The notes under the pieces: model-generated
Databases searched by the model: none
The model's input: the letters and a program-made list of their open reading frames with translations, nothing else
What the model was told of the DNA's origin: nothing
Translations under genes and position numbers: made by a program
Assembly (NCBI RefSeq): GCF_015644665.1
Contig: NZ_JADOBQ010000002.1
Location: forward strand, 434,001-498,000
DNA: 64,000 nucleotides
Origin: Roseobacter sp. MH60115
Lineage (GTDB): Bacteria; Pseudomonadota; Alphaproteobacteria; Rhodobacterales; Rhodobacteraceae
Reading direction: 5' to 3'
Part shown: positions 9,270 through 18,068 of the stretch, in pieces
How the letters are laid out: each line of letters starts with the position of its first letter
How positions within the stretch are numbered: the stretch's first letter is position 1

Positions 9270-9923
9270 CTACTCGAGTGTCGCGATGATAGATCGCAAA
9301 GTCGGGATGCCCCAGCCCTTTTCGCTGGAGGTCACGATGATCTCCGGGTAGGCGGCGGGATGTTTGGTCAATGCGGCACGCACTTGATCCAGGACCTTGG
9401 CGCGTTCCGCTTCCTTCACCTTGTCGGCTTTCGTCAGGACCACCTGAAAGGTGACTGCGGCACTGTCGAGCAGGCTCAGGATCTCATCGTCCACTTTCTT
9501 GACGCCGTGGCGCGCGTCGATCAGCACGAAGGCACGGCGCAGGGTCTGACGCCCTGACAGGTATTGCTTCAACAGCCGTTGCCATTTCTCGACAACCGGC
9601 ACCGGCGCATTGGCGAAACCGTAGCCCGGCAGATCGACCAGATAGTGCTGTTCACCGGCGGTGAAAAAGTTGATCTCCTGCGTGCGGCCCGGCGTGTTCG
9701 AAGCGCGTGCCAATCCCTTGCGCCCGGTCAGCGCATTGATCAGCGAGGATTTCCCGACGTTGGAACGCCCGGCAAAACACACCTCCAGCCGGTCAGGCTC
9801 CGGCAGGCCAGACATCGCAACCACGCCCTTGACGAATTCAGTGTCACCCGCGAACAGCAACCGCCCGGTCTCAAATGCCTGCGGATCCGGTTCTTCGGCA
9901 ATGGGAAAGGGCAGGGCACTCAT
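9270..9923 (-). CDS. engB: Ribosome biogenesis GTPase YihA/YsxC (EngB)
   Basis: A 217-residue TrmE-Era-type GTPase needed for large-subunit ribosome assembly. G1 is [13 protein letters not shown]2 lies in [14 protein letters not shown]3 is DLPGYGFA and G4 is LTKADKV. Its ATG overlaps the MOSC gene stop (ATGA, 9920-9923), so translation is coupled in the order yidC, MOSC, engB. Confidence 0.95.
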   Translation of the reverse strand: MSALPFPIAEEPDPQAFETGRLLFAGDTEFVKGVVAMSGLPEPDRLEVCFAGRSNVGKSSLINALTGRKGLARASNTPGRTQEINFFTAGEQHYLVDLPGYGFANAPVPVVEKWQRLLKQYLSGRQTLRRAFVLIDARHGVKKVDDEILSLLDSAAVTFQVVLTKADKVKEAERAKVLDQVRAALTKHPAAYPEIIVTSSEKGWGIPTLRSIIATLE

Positions 9924-10651
9924 GTCAGGGCGTCACCGATACTGGCGGATCCTGCTTTGCTCACCTTGAAATAGACACCGAAATCCCGTGTATTCCACCC
10001 GTCTTCCAGCAACCGCAGCATGCCCAGATCACGGCTGCCTGTCACCGGGTTCGCGTCCGGTGCGCGGCATCGTTCGATAGGTTCCACCGGGCTGAGCGTT
10101 GCGGTGCCCAGCGTGATGTCGGACTTCAGCAGATCGATCTCTTCCCAGGGCGCAAGGCCGTCGAGCCAGAGGTTGATCCGAAAACGGCGCATATCGACAT
10201 CCATCCCGGCCTTTTGGCTAAGCGCACGCAACGAGGCCAGATTGCCGATGGAAACGGAGGCGTAGGATACATCGGTCATGCCCTGAGCCGGTGCATTAAC
10301 CAGCCGGGCGGGGCCGGGGCGATTGTCTGGCCATAGATCACCGATCCAGTCTGCCAGCACGCCCGTGCCGCTTGCCGGGCTGAAGTCCAGCGGTGCGCGA
10401 TCCGGATGTGTCAGCCGCACGCCACCGGGTGTTTCTACGGCAGTGATGGCCGACAGCCGCGGACCGGAGGCAACCTGCAGAAAGTTGCGACGGGGTTGCC
10501 ACTCGTCCGTGTCCTCTGCTTCCGCATTCAGCAAAGCCCAGGCACGATCCCCCACAACTGCTTGTTCAGGGTCGAGATCGACCCGCTCCACCGCCTCGCT
10601 GCCAAGACCCTTGAGGGGGTGTCGCCAGATATGGGCGAGCTTTGCCGTCAC
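9920..10651 (-). CDS. MOSC domain protein
   Basis: A 243-residue protein with an N-terminal beta-barrel MOSC-N segment (LAHIWRHPLKGLGSEAVE) and a MOSC core that keeps the conserved cysteine in IERCRAPDANP. MOSC proteins handle sulfur or molybdenum cofactor chemistry; the substrate of this group is unknown. It overlaps yidC upstream and engB downstream by ATGA and sits in the same place in other Rhodobacteraceae. Confidence 0.85.
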   Translation of the reverse strand: MTAKLAHIWRHPLKGLGSEAVERVDLDPEQAVVGDRAWALLNAEAEDTDEWQPRRNFLQVASGPRLSAITAVETPGGVRLTHPDRAPLDFSPASGTGVLADWIGDLWPDNRPGPARLVNAPAQGMTDVSYASVSIGNLASLRALSQKAGMDVDMRRFRINLWLDGLAPWEEIDLLKSDITLGTATLSPVEPIERCRAPDANPVTGSRDLGMLRLLEDGWNTRDFGVYFKVSKAGSASIGDALT

Positions 10652-12471
10652 TTGTCAGCGTCCTCGGCAGCTTTGCGTTTGAAACTGCTCTTGATGTTGC
10701 CGAAGACGTCAGGCGAATACCCTTGGCTGCGCATGATCAGGTATTGCTGCGTGAAGGTGATCGTGTTGTTGGCAATCCAGTAGACCACAAGACCGCTGGC
10801 AAAACTGCCCAGCATGAACATGAAGACCCAGGGCATCCAGGCAAAGATCATCTGTTGCGTCGGGTCCGTGGGTGCGGGGTTCAGTTTTTGCTGCAGCCAC
10901 ATGGAAATACCGAGCAGCAGAGGCAGGATGCCGATGAAGATCAGCGCCATGATCGAGGTCGGTTCGGGGCCCGCGAAAGGCAGAAGGCCAAAGAGGTTCA
11001 TGATAGAGGTGGGATCGGGGGCGCTGAGGTCCTGGAACGGGCCGAAGAAGGGCGCGTGCCGCAGCTCGATCGTGACAAAGATCACCTTGTAGAGCGAGAA
11101 GAAAATCGGGATCTGCAAGAGGATGGGCAGACAGCCCGCGGCGGGGTTCACCTTTTCGCGCTTGTAGAGCTCCATCATGCCCTGTTGCATCTTCTGGCGG
11201 TCGTCGCCCGCTTCTTCCTTGAGCTTTTCCACCTGCGGCTGAAGCTCTTTCATCTTCGCCATCGAGACGTAGGACTTGTAGGCTAGCGGGAAGAGGATCG
11301 CCTTGATGATCAGGGTCAGGCCGATAATCGCCCACCCCATGTTGCCGATCAGCTTGTTAAGTTCGTGCAGCAGCCAGAAGATCGGCTTGGTCAGGAAGAA
11401 GAACCAGCCCCAGTCGATGCTGTCGATGAAGCCTTCGACGCCCGCGGTCTGGTAGTTGCGGATGGTTTCCCATTCCTTGGCGCCCGCGAACAGCTGGCTG
11501 GTCACAGTGACGGAGGTGCCGGGGGCCACGGTTTGGGTCGGCTGCACGGTTTCCGCCTGATAGATGTCGCGACGCTCATCGTATTTGGCGACCGACTTGA
11601 AGGCGCTGCCCGGCGCGGGGATCAGCGTGGACATCCAGAAGTGGTCGGTGAACCCGATCCAGCCGTTCTGGGCAACCTGTGTGATCTCGGCGCGCGCGCC
11701 TTCACGGGGCGCGAATTCGAAATCGGGCATGTCCGACCAGTCGGTTTCGGTCAACTCGCCATCGGCCATTGCCACGACGCCTTCGTGCAGGATGAAGAAG
11801 TTTTTCAGATCCGAGGGTTCGCCATGCCGGGCGAGCACGCCGTAGGGGGCCATGCTGACGGGCCCTGCGCCGGTGTTGGCGACGGATTGCGTGACCGTGA
11901 ACAGGTAGTCGGCATCAATGGCAATTGTGCGCGTGAAGAGCTGACCGGCGCCGTTGTCCCATGTCAACGTAATCGGGTTGTCGACGGTCAAGGTTTCACC
12001 GCTGGCCAGCGTCCAGAGTGTATTGGGCCCCGGCACCGAAGAGGGATCCATTCCGGCACCCGGCGCCCAGCCATAAAGCGCATAATAAGCGTCGACTGTG
12101 CCCACAGGAGAGAGCATCTTGACGATTTCAGCGCCTTCTTCCTGCGTGACGCGGTAGTCATTGAGCGACAGATCGTCGATCCGCCCGCCAAGCAGGGACA
12201 CCGATCCGCTGACCCGGTCTGTGAGGACAGGAATACGCGGTGCGTCAGCCAGGGCATCCTCACGCGTTTCCGTTTCAGGTGCCGCCTGCGTGTCAGCCGT
12301 CGAAGAGGGGACGGTCGCGATGGCAGGGCTGTCTGACCCGGTCGATTCTGCTGCCGGAACGCTTTCGAGCGGAATGTCCGGTTCAGGGGGCGGGAACAGG
12401 ATAAACCAGACCAGGATCACGAGGAAACTGAGTGCTGTTGCAAGAATAAGGTTCTTGTTTTGATCGTCCAT
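10648..12471 (-). CDS. yidC: Membrane protein insertase YidC
   Basis: A 607-residue YidC of the Gram-negative type. It has an N-terminal membrane anchor, a large periplasmic beta-sandwich domain (roughly residues 70-340), and a conserved C-terminal core of five membrane segments that includes WGWFFFLTKPIFWLL, the cytoplasmic KMKELQPQ hairpin and NPAAGCLPILLQIPIFFSLY. It inserts and folds inner-membrane proteins alone or with SecYEG. It belongs to the same minus-strand cluster as rpmH, rnpA and yidD but is separated from them by plus-strand ttcA and a GGDEF-EAL gene. Confidence 0.97.
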   Translation of the reverse strand: MDDQNKNLILATALSFLVILVWFILFPPPEPDIPLESVPAAESTGSDSPAIATVPSSTADTQAAPETETREDALADAPRIPVLTDRVSGSVSLLGGRIDDLSLNDYRVTQEEGAEIVKMLSPVGTVDAYYALYGWAPGAGMDPSSVPGPNTLWTLASGETLTVDNPITLTWDNGAGQLFTRTIAIDADYLFTVTQSVANTGAGPVSMAPYGVLARHGEPSDLKNFFILHEGVVAMADGELTETDWSDMPDFEFAPREGARAEITQVAQNGWIGFTDHFWMSTLIPAPGSAFKSVAKYDERRDIYQAETVQPTQTVAPGTSVTVTSQLFAGAKEWETIRNYQTAGVEGFIDSIDWGWFFFLTKPIFWLLHELNKLIGNMGWAIIGLTLIIKAILFPLAYKSYVSMAKMKELQPQVEKLKEEAGDDRQKMQQGMMELYKREKVNPAAGCLPILLQIPIFFSLYKVIFVTIELRHAPFFGPFQDLSAPDPTSIMNLFGLLPFAGPEPTSIMALIFIGILPLLLGISMWLQQKLNPAPTDPTQQMIFAWMPWVFMFMLGSFASGLVVYWIANNTITFTQQYLIMRSQGYSPDVFGNIKSSFKRKAAEDADK

Positions 12472-12628
12472 CTGGGACAGCCACCTGATCTGTTTGTATC
12501 AGCGTGGGTTCAACAGAGTGCAGACCCAAAGGTCAAGCGGATTCGGGGTTTTTGGGCTGTTTTCACTCAGGTGGACGTGACCGGGACGTGCATACCAGGG
12601 GCCACCCTGGCGGCGTCCGATTTTGCGG

Positions 12629-14173
12629 TCAGTTGGCGCGATTTCCCAAGATGCGCGGAACGTCCTGCAGCTTTGTGTTGTGGCTTGCCACCCATGCAAC
12701 TGTTTCGTCAAAGGGCATCGGTTTGCCAATCCCGAACCCTTGCACATGATTGCACCCAAGCTGCGCAAGCAACGCGTGTTCGCCGACTGTCTCGACGCCT
12801 TCGGCCAGTGTTTCGACGCCCAGACGCTCCGCCATGGTCAGGATGGCGCTGATCATACGCTGCTGTTCGGGGTCCCGGTCGGCCTTCATCACGAAGGACC
12901 GGTCAATTTTAATCCTGCTGACCGAGAAGCGACGGATAGAGGCAATGGAGGCATGGCCCGTGCCAAAGTCATCAAGATCTATGCGGCAGCCCAGCTCGCC
13001 CAACCCGTTGATGTTGCGCGCAATGATATCATCGGGTGCGTTCGAGACGACGGTTTCCAGAACTTCGACAGCCAACCGTTCTGGGGTCAGGTCGAAGCGG
13101 TCAAGCTCCCATTTCACCTTGTCGATCAGTCGCGGGTTCCGCAATTCCGGACCGGCAAAATTCACACCGATTTGCGGCACTGACGCCCCTGCTTCATCCC
13201 AGGCTTTCATCGCTGTAAAGGCGTGGTACATCATGACCTCCGCCAGCCGTTCGAGCATGTCGGCCTGTTCGATCGCGGGCAGGAAATCGGCCGGCGAGAT
13301 CATCCCACGTTGAGGGTGTTCCCAGCGCGCCAGTGCTTCAAAACCTGTTACGAGACCTGTATCGGTCGAAATCTGGGGCTGAAACCAGGGCTTGATGTCC
13401 CCACTTTCCAGCGCGTTGGCGACCTCATGACGCAGTTCCGCACGCGTTTCCGTCCTATGCTTCATCTCGTCGGAATAGGCGCGTATCGCATTCGGGCCGT
13501 GGGCTTGTGCCTCCCGGAGAGCGGTGCGGGCCGCTTCGATCCAGGCGCGGGGGGACTTGTTGATCACCCGCGTATGCTGGCAGAACCCGACGGATGTGGT
13601 GATGTAGACCGTTGTGCCATCTATCGAGATCGGTTCTTCCAGCGCAGTTTGCAGCCGCCCCGCCAACTGGATGCAGAGTTCAAGGTCAAGCTGTTTCACC
13701 GGTTTCAGACAGGCGGTGAACTTGAAGTCCCCGGTGCGTGCAATCGCGTCGCCGTCGCGTAGCACCGCCGCCATGCGTTCCCCTGTGCGCGTGACGATCA
13801 GGTCCGTGGCAGCTTGACCATATCGATCAACGATACCGTCCGTTTCATCGATCTCGACCTTAAAGATTGCCGAGAAAAGAGAGGTCTCGCGTGTTTGTTT
13901 GAAAACACTTGCCACGGTGGCCTCGAATGCTTTCCGGTCCTGTAAGGGGGAGCGACTGGAGGTGTTCGCCCCGCGATTGGAGGCGTCATTTCCGCCGATG
14001 AGAACATAGACCAGCGGCATCAGGACAGCGACGGCGATGAGGGCGGTGTCGCCGCCGAGCCAGTAAATGCCCAAGGAAACCGCCGGCAGACAGGCCAGGG
14101 CAAGGGGCCGCGTCAGAACCCCGGCGATCTTGTTGCGCACCCTTGCAGCTTTATCGGCGAAGACCCCTGCCAT
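12629..14173 (-). CDS. Membrane-anchored GGDEF-EAL protein with degenerate GGDEF, likely c-di-GMP phosphodiesterase
   Basis: A 514-residue protein. Residues about 24-60 form two close membrane helices. Residues 80-240 form a GGDEF domain whose signature is reduced to TGDFKF (about 147-152), so cyclase activity is not expected. Residues 245-505 form an EAL domain with FEALARWEHP (EAL at 279-281), DLDDFGTGHAS, KIDRSFV, AEGVET and QGFGIGKPMP. The metal-binding acidic residues look intact, although the usual NxS motif reads NFAG. It probably degrades c-di-GMP. No partner gene is adjacent. Confidence 0.88.
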   Translation of the reverse strand: MAGVFADKAARVRNKIAGVLTRPLALACLPAVSLGIYWLGGDTALIAVAVLMPLVYVLIGGNDASNRGANTSSRSPLQDRKAFEATVASVFKQTRETSLFSAIFKVEIDETDGIVDRYGQAATDLIVTRTGERMAAVLRDGDAIARTGDFKFTACLKPVKQLDLELCIQLAGRLQTALEEPISIDGTTVYITTSVGFCQHTRVINKSPRAWIEAARTALREAQAHGPNAIRAYSDEMKHRTETRAELRHEVANALESGDIKPWFQPQISTDTGLVTGFEALARWEHPQRGMISPADFLPAIEQADMLERLAEVMMYHAFTAMKAWDEAGASVPQIGVNFAGPELRNPRLIDKVKWELDRFDLTPERLAVEVLETVVSNAPDDIIARNINGLGELGCRIDLDDFGTGHASIASIRRFSVSRIKIDRSFVMKADRDPEQQRMISAILTMAERLGVETLAEGVETVGEHALLAQLGCNHVQGFGIGKPMPFDETVAWVASHNTKLQDVPRILGNRAN

Positions 14174-14522
14174 GTTGCGTACCTTTCAGAGCCGTGCACA
14201 AAGCACTTTGCGCAGCAAGATATGCTGGTACCAATGACCTCCTCGTTAACAAACCTGCCGTGAATAGGCCGGGATTGCCTAAAATTTTCCCAAATTCCGG
14301 GTCTTGATATCGACCCTGAACGGCCAGGAATTAACGACATGAAAAGGCTTGCGCTTTTCGAACGTGGCGCAGGGCTGGCCCCACCAGCAGCCCTGCATGC
14401 ACCTGCTTGCCCACCCGTGCCACATGTCGCTTTGATTGCGGAAATGAGCGCCGGGGAGGGGTGCCCAGTGCTTTGATACATTGGTCGCACGATCAAACAG
14501 CTGACAGAGAAAACGAGACGCG
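14174..14522. other. Gap between the GGDEF-EAL gene and ttcA
   Basis: A 349-base gap between divergent genes. It holds one short plus-strand frame (14339-14476, 45 codons, weak AGGAA upstream) that I cannot match to a family. It should also contain the promoters for both neighbours, but none stands out. Confidence 0.4.
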
Positions 14523-15485
14523 ATGTCTTTGAAACCGCCTGGCCTCTTTTCGTGGCCAAGGCTTTGCCCTATGCACTCAGCCATGTCCGATGAGCTCAAT
14601 GATATACACCCCCTCTTTCACGGCGCACCGCAGACGACGGAATTCCGCAAGCTGCGCAAGCGGATCGTGCGGTACACTCGCGAAGCGGTCGACCAGTACG
14701 GCATGGTGCAAGGGCGCAATCCGCGCTGGCTTGTCTGCCTGTCGGGTGGCAAGGACAGCTATACGCTGTTGGCGATGCTCTATGAGCTGAAATGGCGCGG
14801 TCTTCTGCCGGTCGAGTTGCTGGCCTGTAACCTCGATCAGGGGCAACCCGGTTTCCCCGCGACCGTTCTGCCCGAGTTTCTGGAGCGGACGGGCGTGCCG
14901 CACCGGATCGAGTATCAGGACACCTACTCCATTGTGATGGACAAGGTGCCGCAGGGAAGGACGTATTGCGCGCTGTGTTCCCGGCTCCGGCGGGGCAACC
15001 TGTACCGCATCGCGCGGGAGGAGGGCTGCACCGCCGTTGTGCTTGGTCATCACCGGGACGATATGCTGGAGACCTTCCTAATGAACCTCTTTCATGGGGG
15101 ACGGCTCGCGACGATGCCGCCGAAGCTGGTGAATGAAGAGGGCGATCTTTTTGTCCTCCGCCCGCTGGCGCATGTCGCGGAGCAGGATTGCGAGCGGTTC
15201 GCGCGGGCCATGGATTATCCGATCATTCCCTGCGATCTGTGCGGCAGCCAGGACGGGCTGAAGCGCCAGCAGGTCAAGCAGATCCTCGACGGCTGGGAGA
15301 AGAACAGCCCCGGACGCAGGCAGGTGATGTTCCGGGCGCTGATGAACGCGCGTCCGTCGCATCTGCTTGACCCCAAGCTGTGGGACTTTGCGGGGCTTGC
15401 CCTGAACAGTCGGGCTGCGTCCGAAAGCGCGCCAGTGCTGGATCTGTCAAAGCGCAAAGTCGATGACGAGGTTGCGGACAGCTGA
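14523..15485 (+). CDS. ttcA: tRNA 2-thiocytidine(32) synthetase TtcA
   Basis: An adenine-nucleotide alpha-hydrolase-type enzyme that thiolates cytidine 32 of some tRNAs. The PP-loop [10 protein letters not shown], the CXXC pair [11 protein letters not shown] and the second pair [14 protein letters not shown] that ligates the Fe-S cluster are all present. The protein is 320 residues from 14523, slightly long. Starts at 14571 or 14583 ([12 protein letters not shown]) would give the usual length and may be the real ones. The gene sits on the plus strand inside a mainly minus-strand cluster. Confidence 0.93.
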   Translation: MSLKPPGLFSWPRLCPMHSAMSDELNDIHPLFHGAPQTTEFRKLRKRIVRYTREAVDQYGMVQGRNPRWLVCLSGGKDSYTLLAMLYELKWRGLLPVELLACNLDQGQPGFPATVLPEFLERTGVPHRIEYQDTYSIVMDKVPQGRTYCALCSRLRRGNLYRIAREEGCTAVVLGHHRDDMLETFLMNLFHGGRLATMPPKLVNEEGDLFVLRPLAHVAEQDCERFARAMDYPIIPCDLCGSQDGLKRQQVKQILDGWEKNSPGRRQVMFRALMNARPSHLLDPKLWDFAGLALNSRAASESAPVLDLSKRKVDDEVADS

Positions 15486-15658
15486 TCCCCATGCAGTTTG
15501 AAGGCGATGGGCGCTGCCCGTCAGCCGCGGGCCTTGGGGACACTGCGCAGCCGCTGTCTCCCCACCCCGGTCGTGAGATGGCCATGCCGTCATGTCCATA
15601 CTCGGGTTGAACCAAAAGCGCCTGCTGAACGTACTTCCTTGCAGTTAAGGAGGTTCTC

Positions 15659-16189
15659 ATGCTTCGATTTCTGATCGCCATTGCTTGTACGGCCCTGCTG
15701 TCTGCCTGTGTCGGCAAGCCTGCTCTGGAGGATGATGCGCTGTCCGCTCGGCAGTTGAACCTTGAAGAGTTTTTTGACGGGCGTGTCGTTGCATACGGCC
15801 AATTTCAGGATGTCTTTGGCACCGTTCGCCGCCGTTTCGACGTCGAAATAGAGGGCACCTGGGACGGTGAGACGCTGAAACTGGTTGAGGATTTCTTGTA
15901 CGAAGACGGTAGCACGGAACAGCGGGTCTGGAGCTTGCAGACGACCGGACCGGAGACATGGCGCGGCACCGCTCCGGGGGTGATTGGCGAAGCGACGGGC
16001 GAAGAGCGGGGCGATACCTTCAACTGGCAATACACCATCGACCTGCCGGTCCCGGATGGCACGCTGCGAGTGCGTTTCGATGACTGGATGTGGTTGCTGA
16101 GCGATACGCGCATCCTCAACCGCGCCTATATGAAACGCTATGGTGTTGATATTGGCGAGGTCATCATCACCTTTGAAAAGCAGCCCTGA
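15659..16189 (+). CDS. DUF3833 family lipoprotein
   Basis: A 176-residue predicted lipoprotein. The signal peptide ends in a lipobox LLSAC (Cys17), and the mature part has the DUF3833 pattern LEEFFDGRVVAYGQFQDVFG, followed by beta-rich sequence and a WMWLLSDTRILNRAYM block near the C terminus. AAGGAGG lies 6 bases before the ATG. Function is unknown; related genes occur near lipid metabolism genes in other proteobacteria. It is convergent with yidD, with 8 bases between the stops. Confidence 0.85.
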   Translation: MLRFLIAIACTALLSACVGKPALEDDALSARQLNLEEFFDGRVVAYGQFQDVFGTVRRRFDVEIEGTWDGETLKLVEDFLYEDGSTEQRVWSLQTTGPETWRGTAPGVIGEATGEERGDTFNWQYTIDLPVPDGTLRVRFDDWMWLLSDTRILNRAYMKRYGVDIGEVIITFEKQP

Positions 16190-16197
16190 TCCACAGG

Positions 16198-16440
16198 TTA
16201 CTGGGTATCTTCCTGTTTCGGGGGCGGTACCGGGTCATATCCGCTGGCGCCCCACGGATGACACCGGGCAAGACGTCGCAACGTGAGCCAACCGCCTTGC
16301 CACGCACCGTGCCGTTCAAGACATTCCAAAGCGTAGGCGCTGCACGTTGGTTGGTAGCGGCAGTTGTGCCCGACCCAGGGGCTGAAAAGCAGACGATAGG
16401 CGCGTATGGGAAGCGCCATGAGCCGCGCCAAGGGTGTCAT
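16198..16440 (-). CDS. yidD: Membrane protein insertion efficiency factor YidD
   Basis: An 80-residue YidD. The family signature is complete: IRAYRLLFSPWVGHNCRYQP, TCSAYALECLERHG, and ARCHPWGASGYDPVP. YidD is a small amphipathic protein at the inner membrane that helps YidC-dependent insertion. The start overlaps the rnpA stop as ATGA, the standard rpmH-rnpA-yidD order. Confidence 0.95.
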   Translation of the reverse strand: MTPLARLMALPIRAYRLLFSPWVGHNCRYQPTCSAYALECLERHGAWQGGWLTLRRLARCHPWGASGYDPVPPPKQEDTQ

Positions 16441-16850
16441 GTGACCTGACCATGCAACTTGCGCAGCGCGGTTTCGAGATCCGCCTGCAATTGCTCGAAG
16501 GGCAGGGTGGCGGTGTGATCGCGTCGCCCGATCAACACATAGTCCATGCCGTCGCGGCCCTGACGTGCCAGCACAAGCCGCGCCGCTTCGCGCAGCCGAC
16601 GTTTGGCGCGGTTTCGTGCCACGGCGTTGCCAACCTTCTTGGAGCAGGTGTACCCGACCCGTACGCCTTGCGCGTCCCCGTCAGGACGTTTGCGCATCTG
16701 CAGGATAAAGCCCGGCATCGCAACCCGCCTGGCCCGCGCGGCCCGTTGGAAGTCCGCGCGTTTCTTAAGCGTCTCCAGACGTAAAGAAACCGCCGGAAGC
16801 GTCTCTCCGGAGGCAGATGTGCCCGGCGGAGAAGCTTGCGGCGGTGTCAT
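16437..16850 (-). CDS. rnpA: Ribonuclease P protein component
   Basis: A 137-residue RnpA. The RNR motif that binds RNase P RNA is visible as GNAVARNRAKRRLREAAR, preceded by GYTCSKKVG. The N-terminal 25 residues before LKKRADFQRA are longer than in E. coli and rich in Pro and Ser, which is common in this order. It lies 25 bases after rpmH and overlaps yidD. Confidence 0.94.
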   Translation of the reverse strand: MTPPQASPPGTSASGETLPAVSLRLETLKKRADFQRAARARRVAMPGFILQMRKRPDGDAQGVRVGYTCSKKVGNAVARNRAKRRLREAARLVLARQGRDGMDYVLIGRRDHTATLPFEQLQADLETALRKLHGQVT

Positions 16851-16875
16851 GTTCCCGACCTTGTCCGTGGCGCGA

Positions 16876-17010
16876 TCAGGCGCTCAGCGATTTCCGGCCC
16901 TGGGCGCGGCGCGCATTGATGATCTTGCGACCGGCTTTGGTGGCCATACGCGCGCGGAAACCGTGGCGCCGCTTGCGCACGAGGTTGGAAGGTTGATAGG
17001 TGCGTTTCAT
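16876..17010 (-). CDS. rpmH: 50S ribosomal protein L34
   Basis: A 44-residue L34, fully recognisable from [18 protein letters not shown] through [18 protein letters not shown]. It is the first gene of the rpmH-rnpA-yidD operon. A good promoter lies about 70-100 bases upstream. Confidence 0.98.
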   Translation of the reverse strand: MKRTYQPSNLVRKRRHGFRARMATKAGRKIINARRAQGRKSLSA

Positions 17011-17080
17011 CGCTCCGTCTCCATGTCTGCTGCCGGGTGACGCGGAATCGCGCGGCCCTCCGGTGTCACTCGAAGCCCGT

Positions 17081-17109
17081 GCTCTAAAGCGCTCTGGGCC
17101 CCAAGTCAA
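17081..17109 (-). promoter_or_regulatory. Candidate rpmH promoter
   Basis: On the minus strand, TTGACT (17109-17104) and TAGAGC (17086-17081) are separated by exactly 17 bases, about 70 bases before the rpmH start. The -35 is near consensus; the -10 is weak. The rest of the 311-base gap to the next gene (17011-17321) shows a TTGCAAT-rich inverted repeat near 17130-17150 and nothing else I can name. Confidence 0.55.
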
Positions 17110-17321
17110 ACCCCGAAGGCGGGAATATTGCCGCAGATTGCAATAATTTCGGATCCCGCGGGGTAAGGGGGTATCAACTTGTTTCAAATAGAGCCGTTTC
17201 ACGGGGTTAGAGCGGCCAGGCCGTCACAGCTGATCAAGCGCCCGTGATGGCCCTATCGCTGCGCGCCATAAGCCGTCATCTAGCAATTGAATTGAAACAG
17301 GCGCTCTGAGAGGACAGTGTA

Positions 17322-18065
17322 ATGTCAGATATGACGGACGATCCCAAATCCGGCTCCAAATCGGGGCTGATGCGCAACCTGCCCCTGATCGTGATCCTTG
17401 GCGTTGCCGTAGTCGGGGCTTTCACACTGAGAGATTATATCAGTTTTGATGCCTTGCGCGACAACCGCGAGGCGCTGATTGCCTTTCGCGACAGTCACTT
17501 TCTGCTGACGACCCTGAGCTTTCTCGCCGCCTATATCTTGATCGTGGCGTTTTCGCTTCCAGGGGCATCGGCCGCGACGCTCACCGGCGGGTTTCTCTTT
17601 GGCACCTTCGGTGGTTCCGCGCTGAGCGTGACGGCCGCAACGCTGGGGGCAACGATAATCTTCCTCGCCGCGCGCTACGGATTGGGTGAAAAGCTCAAGG
17701 CCCACATTGATGCGTCAGAAGGCAAGGTGCGCAAGATCAAGGAAGGTCTCGACGAAAATCAATGGTCGATGCTGTTCCTGCTGCGTCTGGTGCCTGTGGT
17801 GCCCTTCTTTGTCGCCAATCTGGTGCCGGCGCTGCTGGCTGTGCCGCTGCACCGCTACGTGATCTCTACGTTCCTCGGGATCATTCCGGGGTCGCTGGTC
17901 TACTCTTCGGTTGGTGCCGGGTTGGGCGCGGTCTTCGAGCGCGGGGAAAGCCCCAACCTCGGCGTCATCTTCGAGCCGCACATCCTGCTGCCCATTCTGG
18001 GGCTGTGCCTGTTGTCGCTGCTGCCCGTTGTGATCAAGGCCGTGACCGGCAAGAAAGATCTCTGA
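17322..18065 (+). CDS. TVP38/TMEM64 (VTT domain) membrane protein
   Basis: A 247-residue inner-membrane protein of the DedA-related VTT family. It has an N-terminal membrane helix (about 22-40) and the core motif FSLPGASAATLTGGFLFG followed by RLVPVVPFFVANLVPALL and GIIPGSLVYSSVGAGLG. Members are thought to act in lipid scrambling or membrane transport. It sits 3 bases before a mercuric-reductase-like flavoprotein, a pairing often seen in bacteria whose functional link is unsettled. Confidence 0.88.
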   Translation: MSDMTDDPKSGSKSGLMRNLPLIVILGVAVVGAFTLRDYISFDALRDNREALIAFRDSHFLLTTLSFLAAYILIVAFSLPGASAATLTGGFLFGTFGGSALSVTAATLGATIIFLAARYGLGEKLKAHIDASEGKVRKIKEGLDENQWSMLFLLRLVPVVPFFVANLVPALLAVPLHRYVISTFLGIIPGSLVYSSVGAGLGAVFERGESPNLGVIFEPHILLPILGLCLLSLLPVVIKAVTGKKDL

Positions 18066-18068
18066 CAT

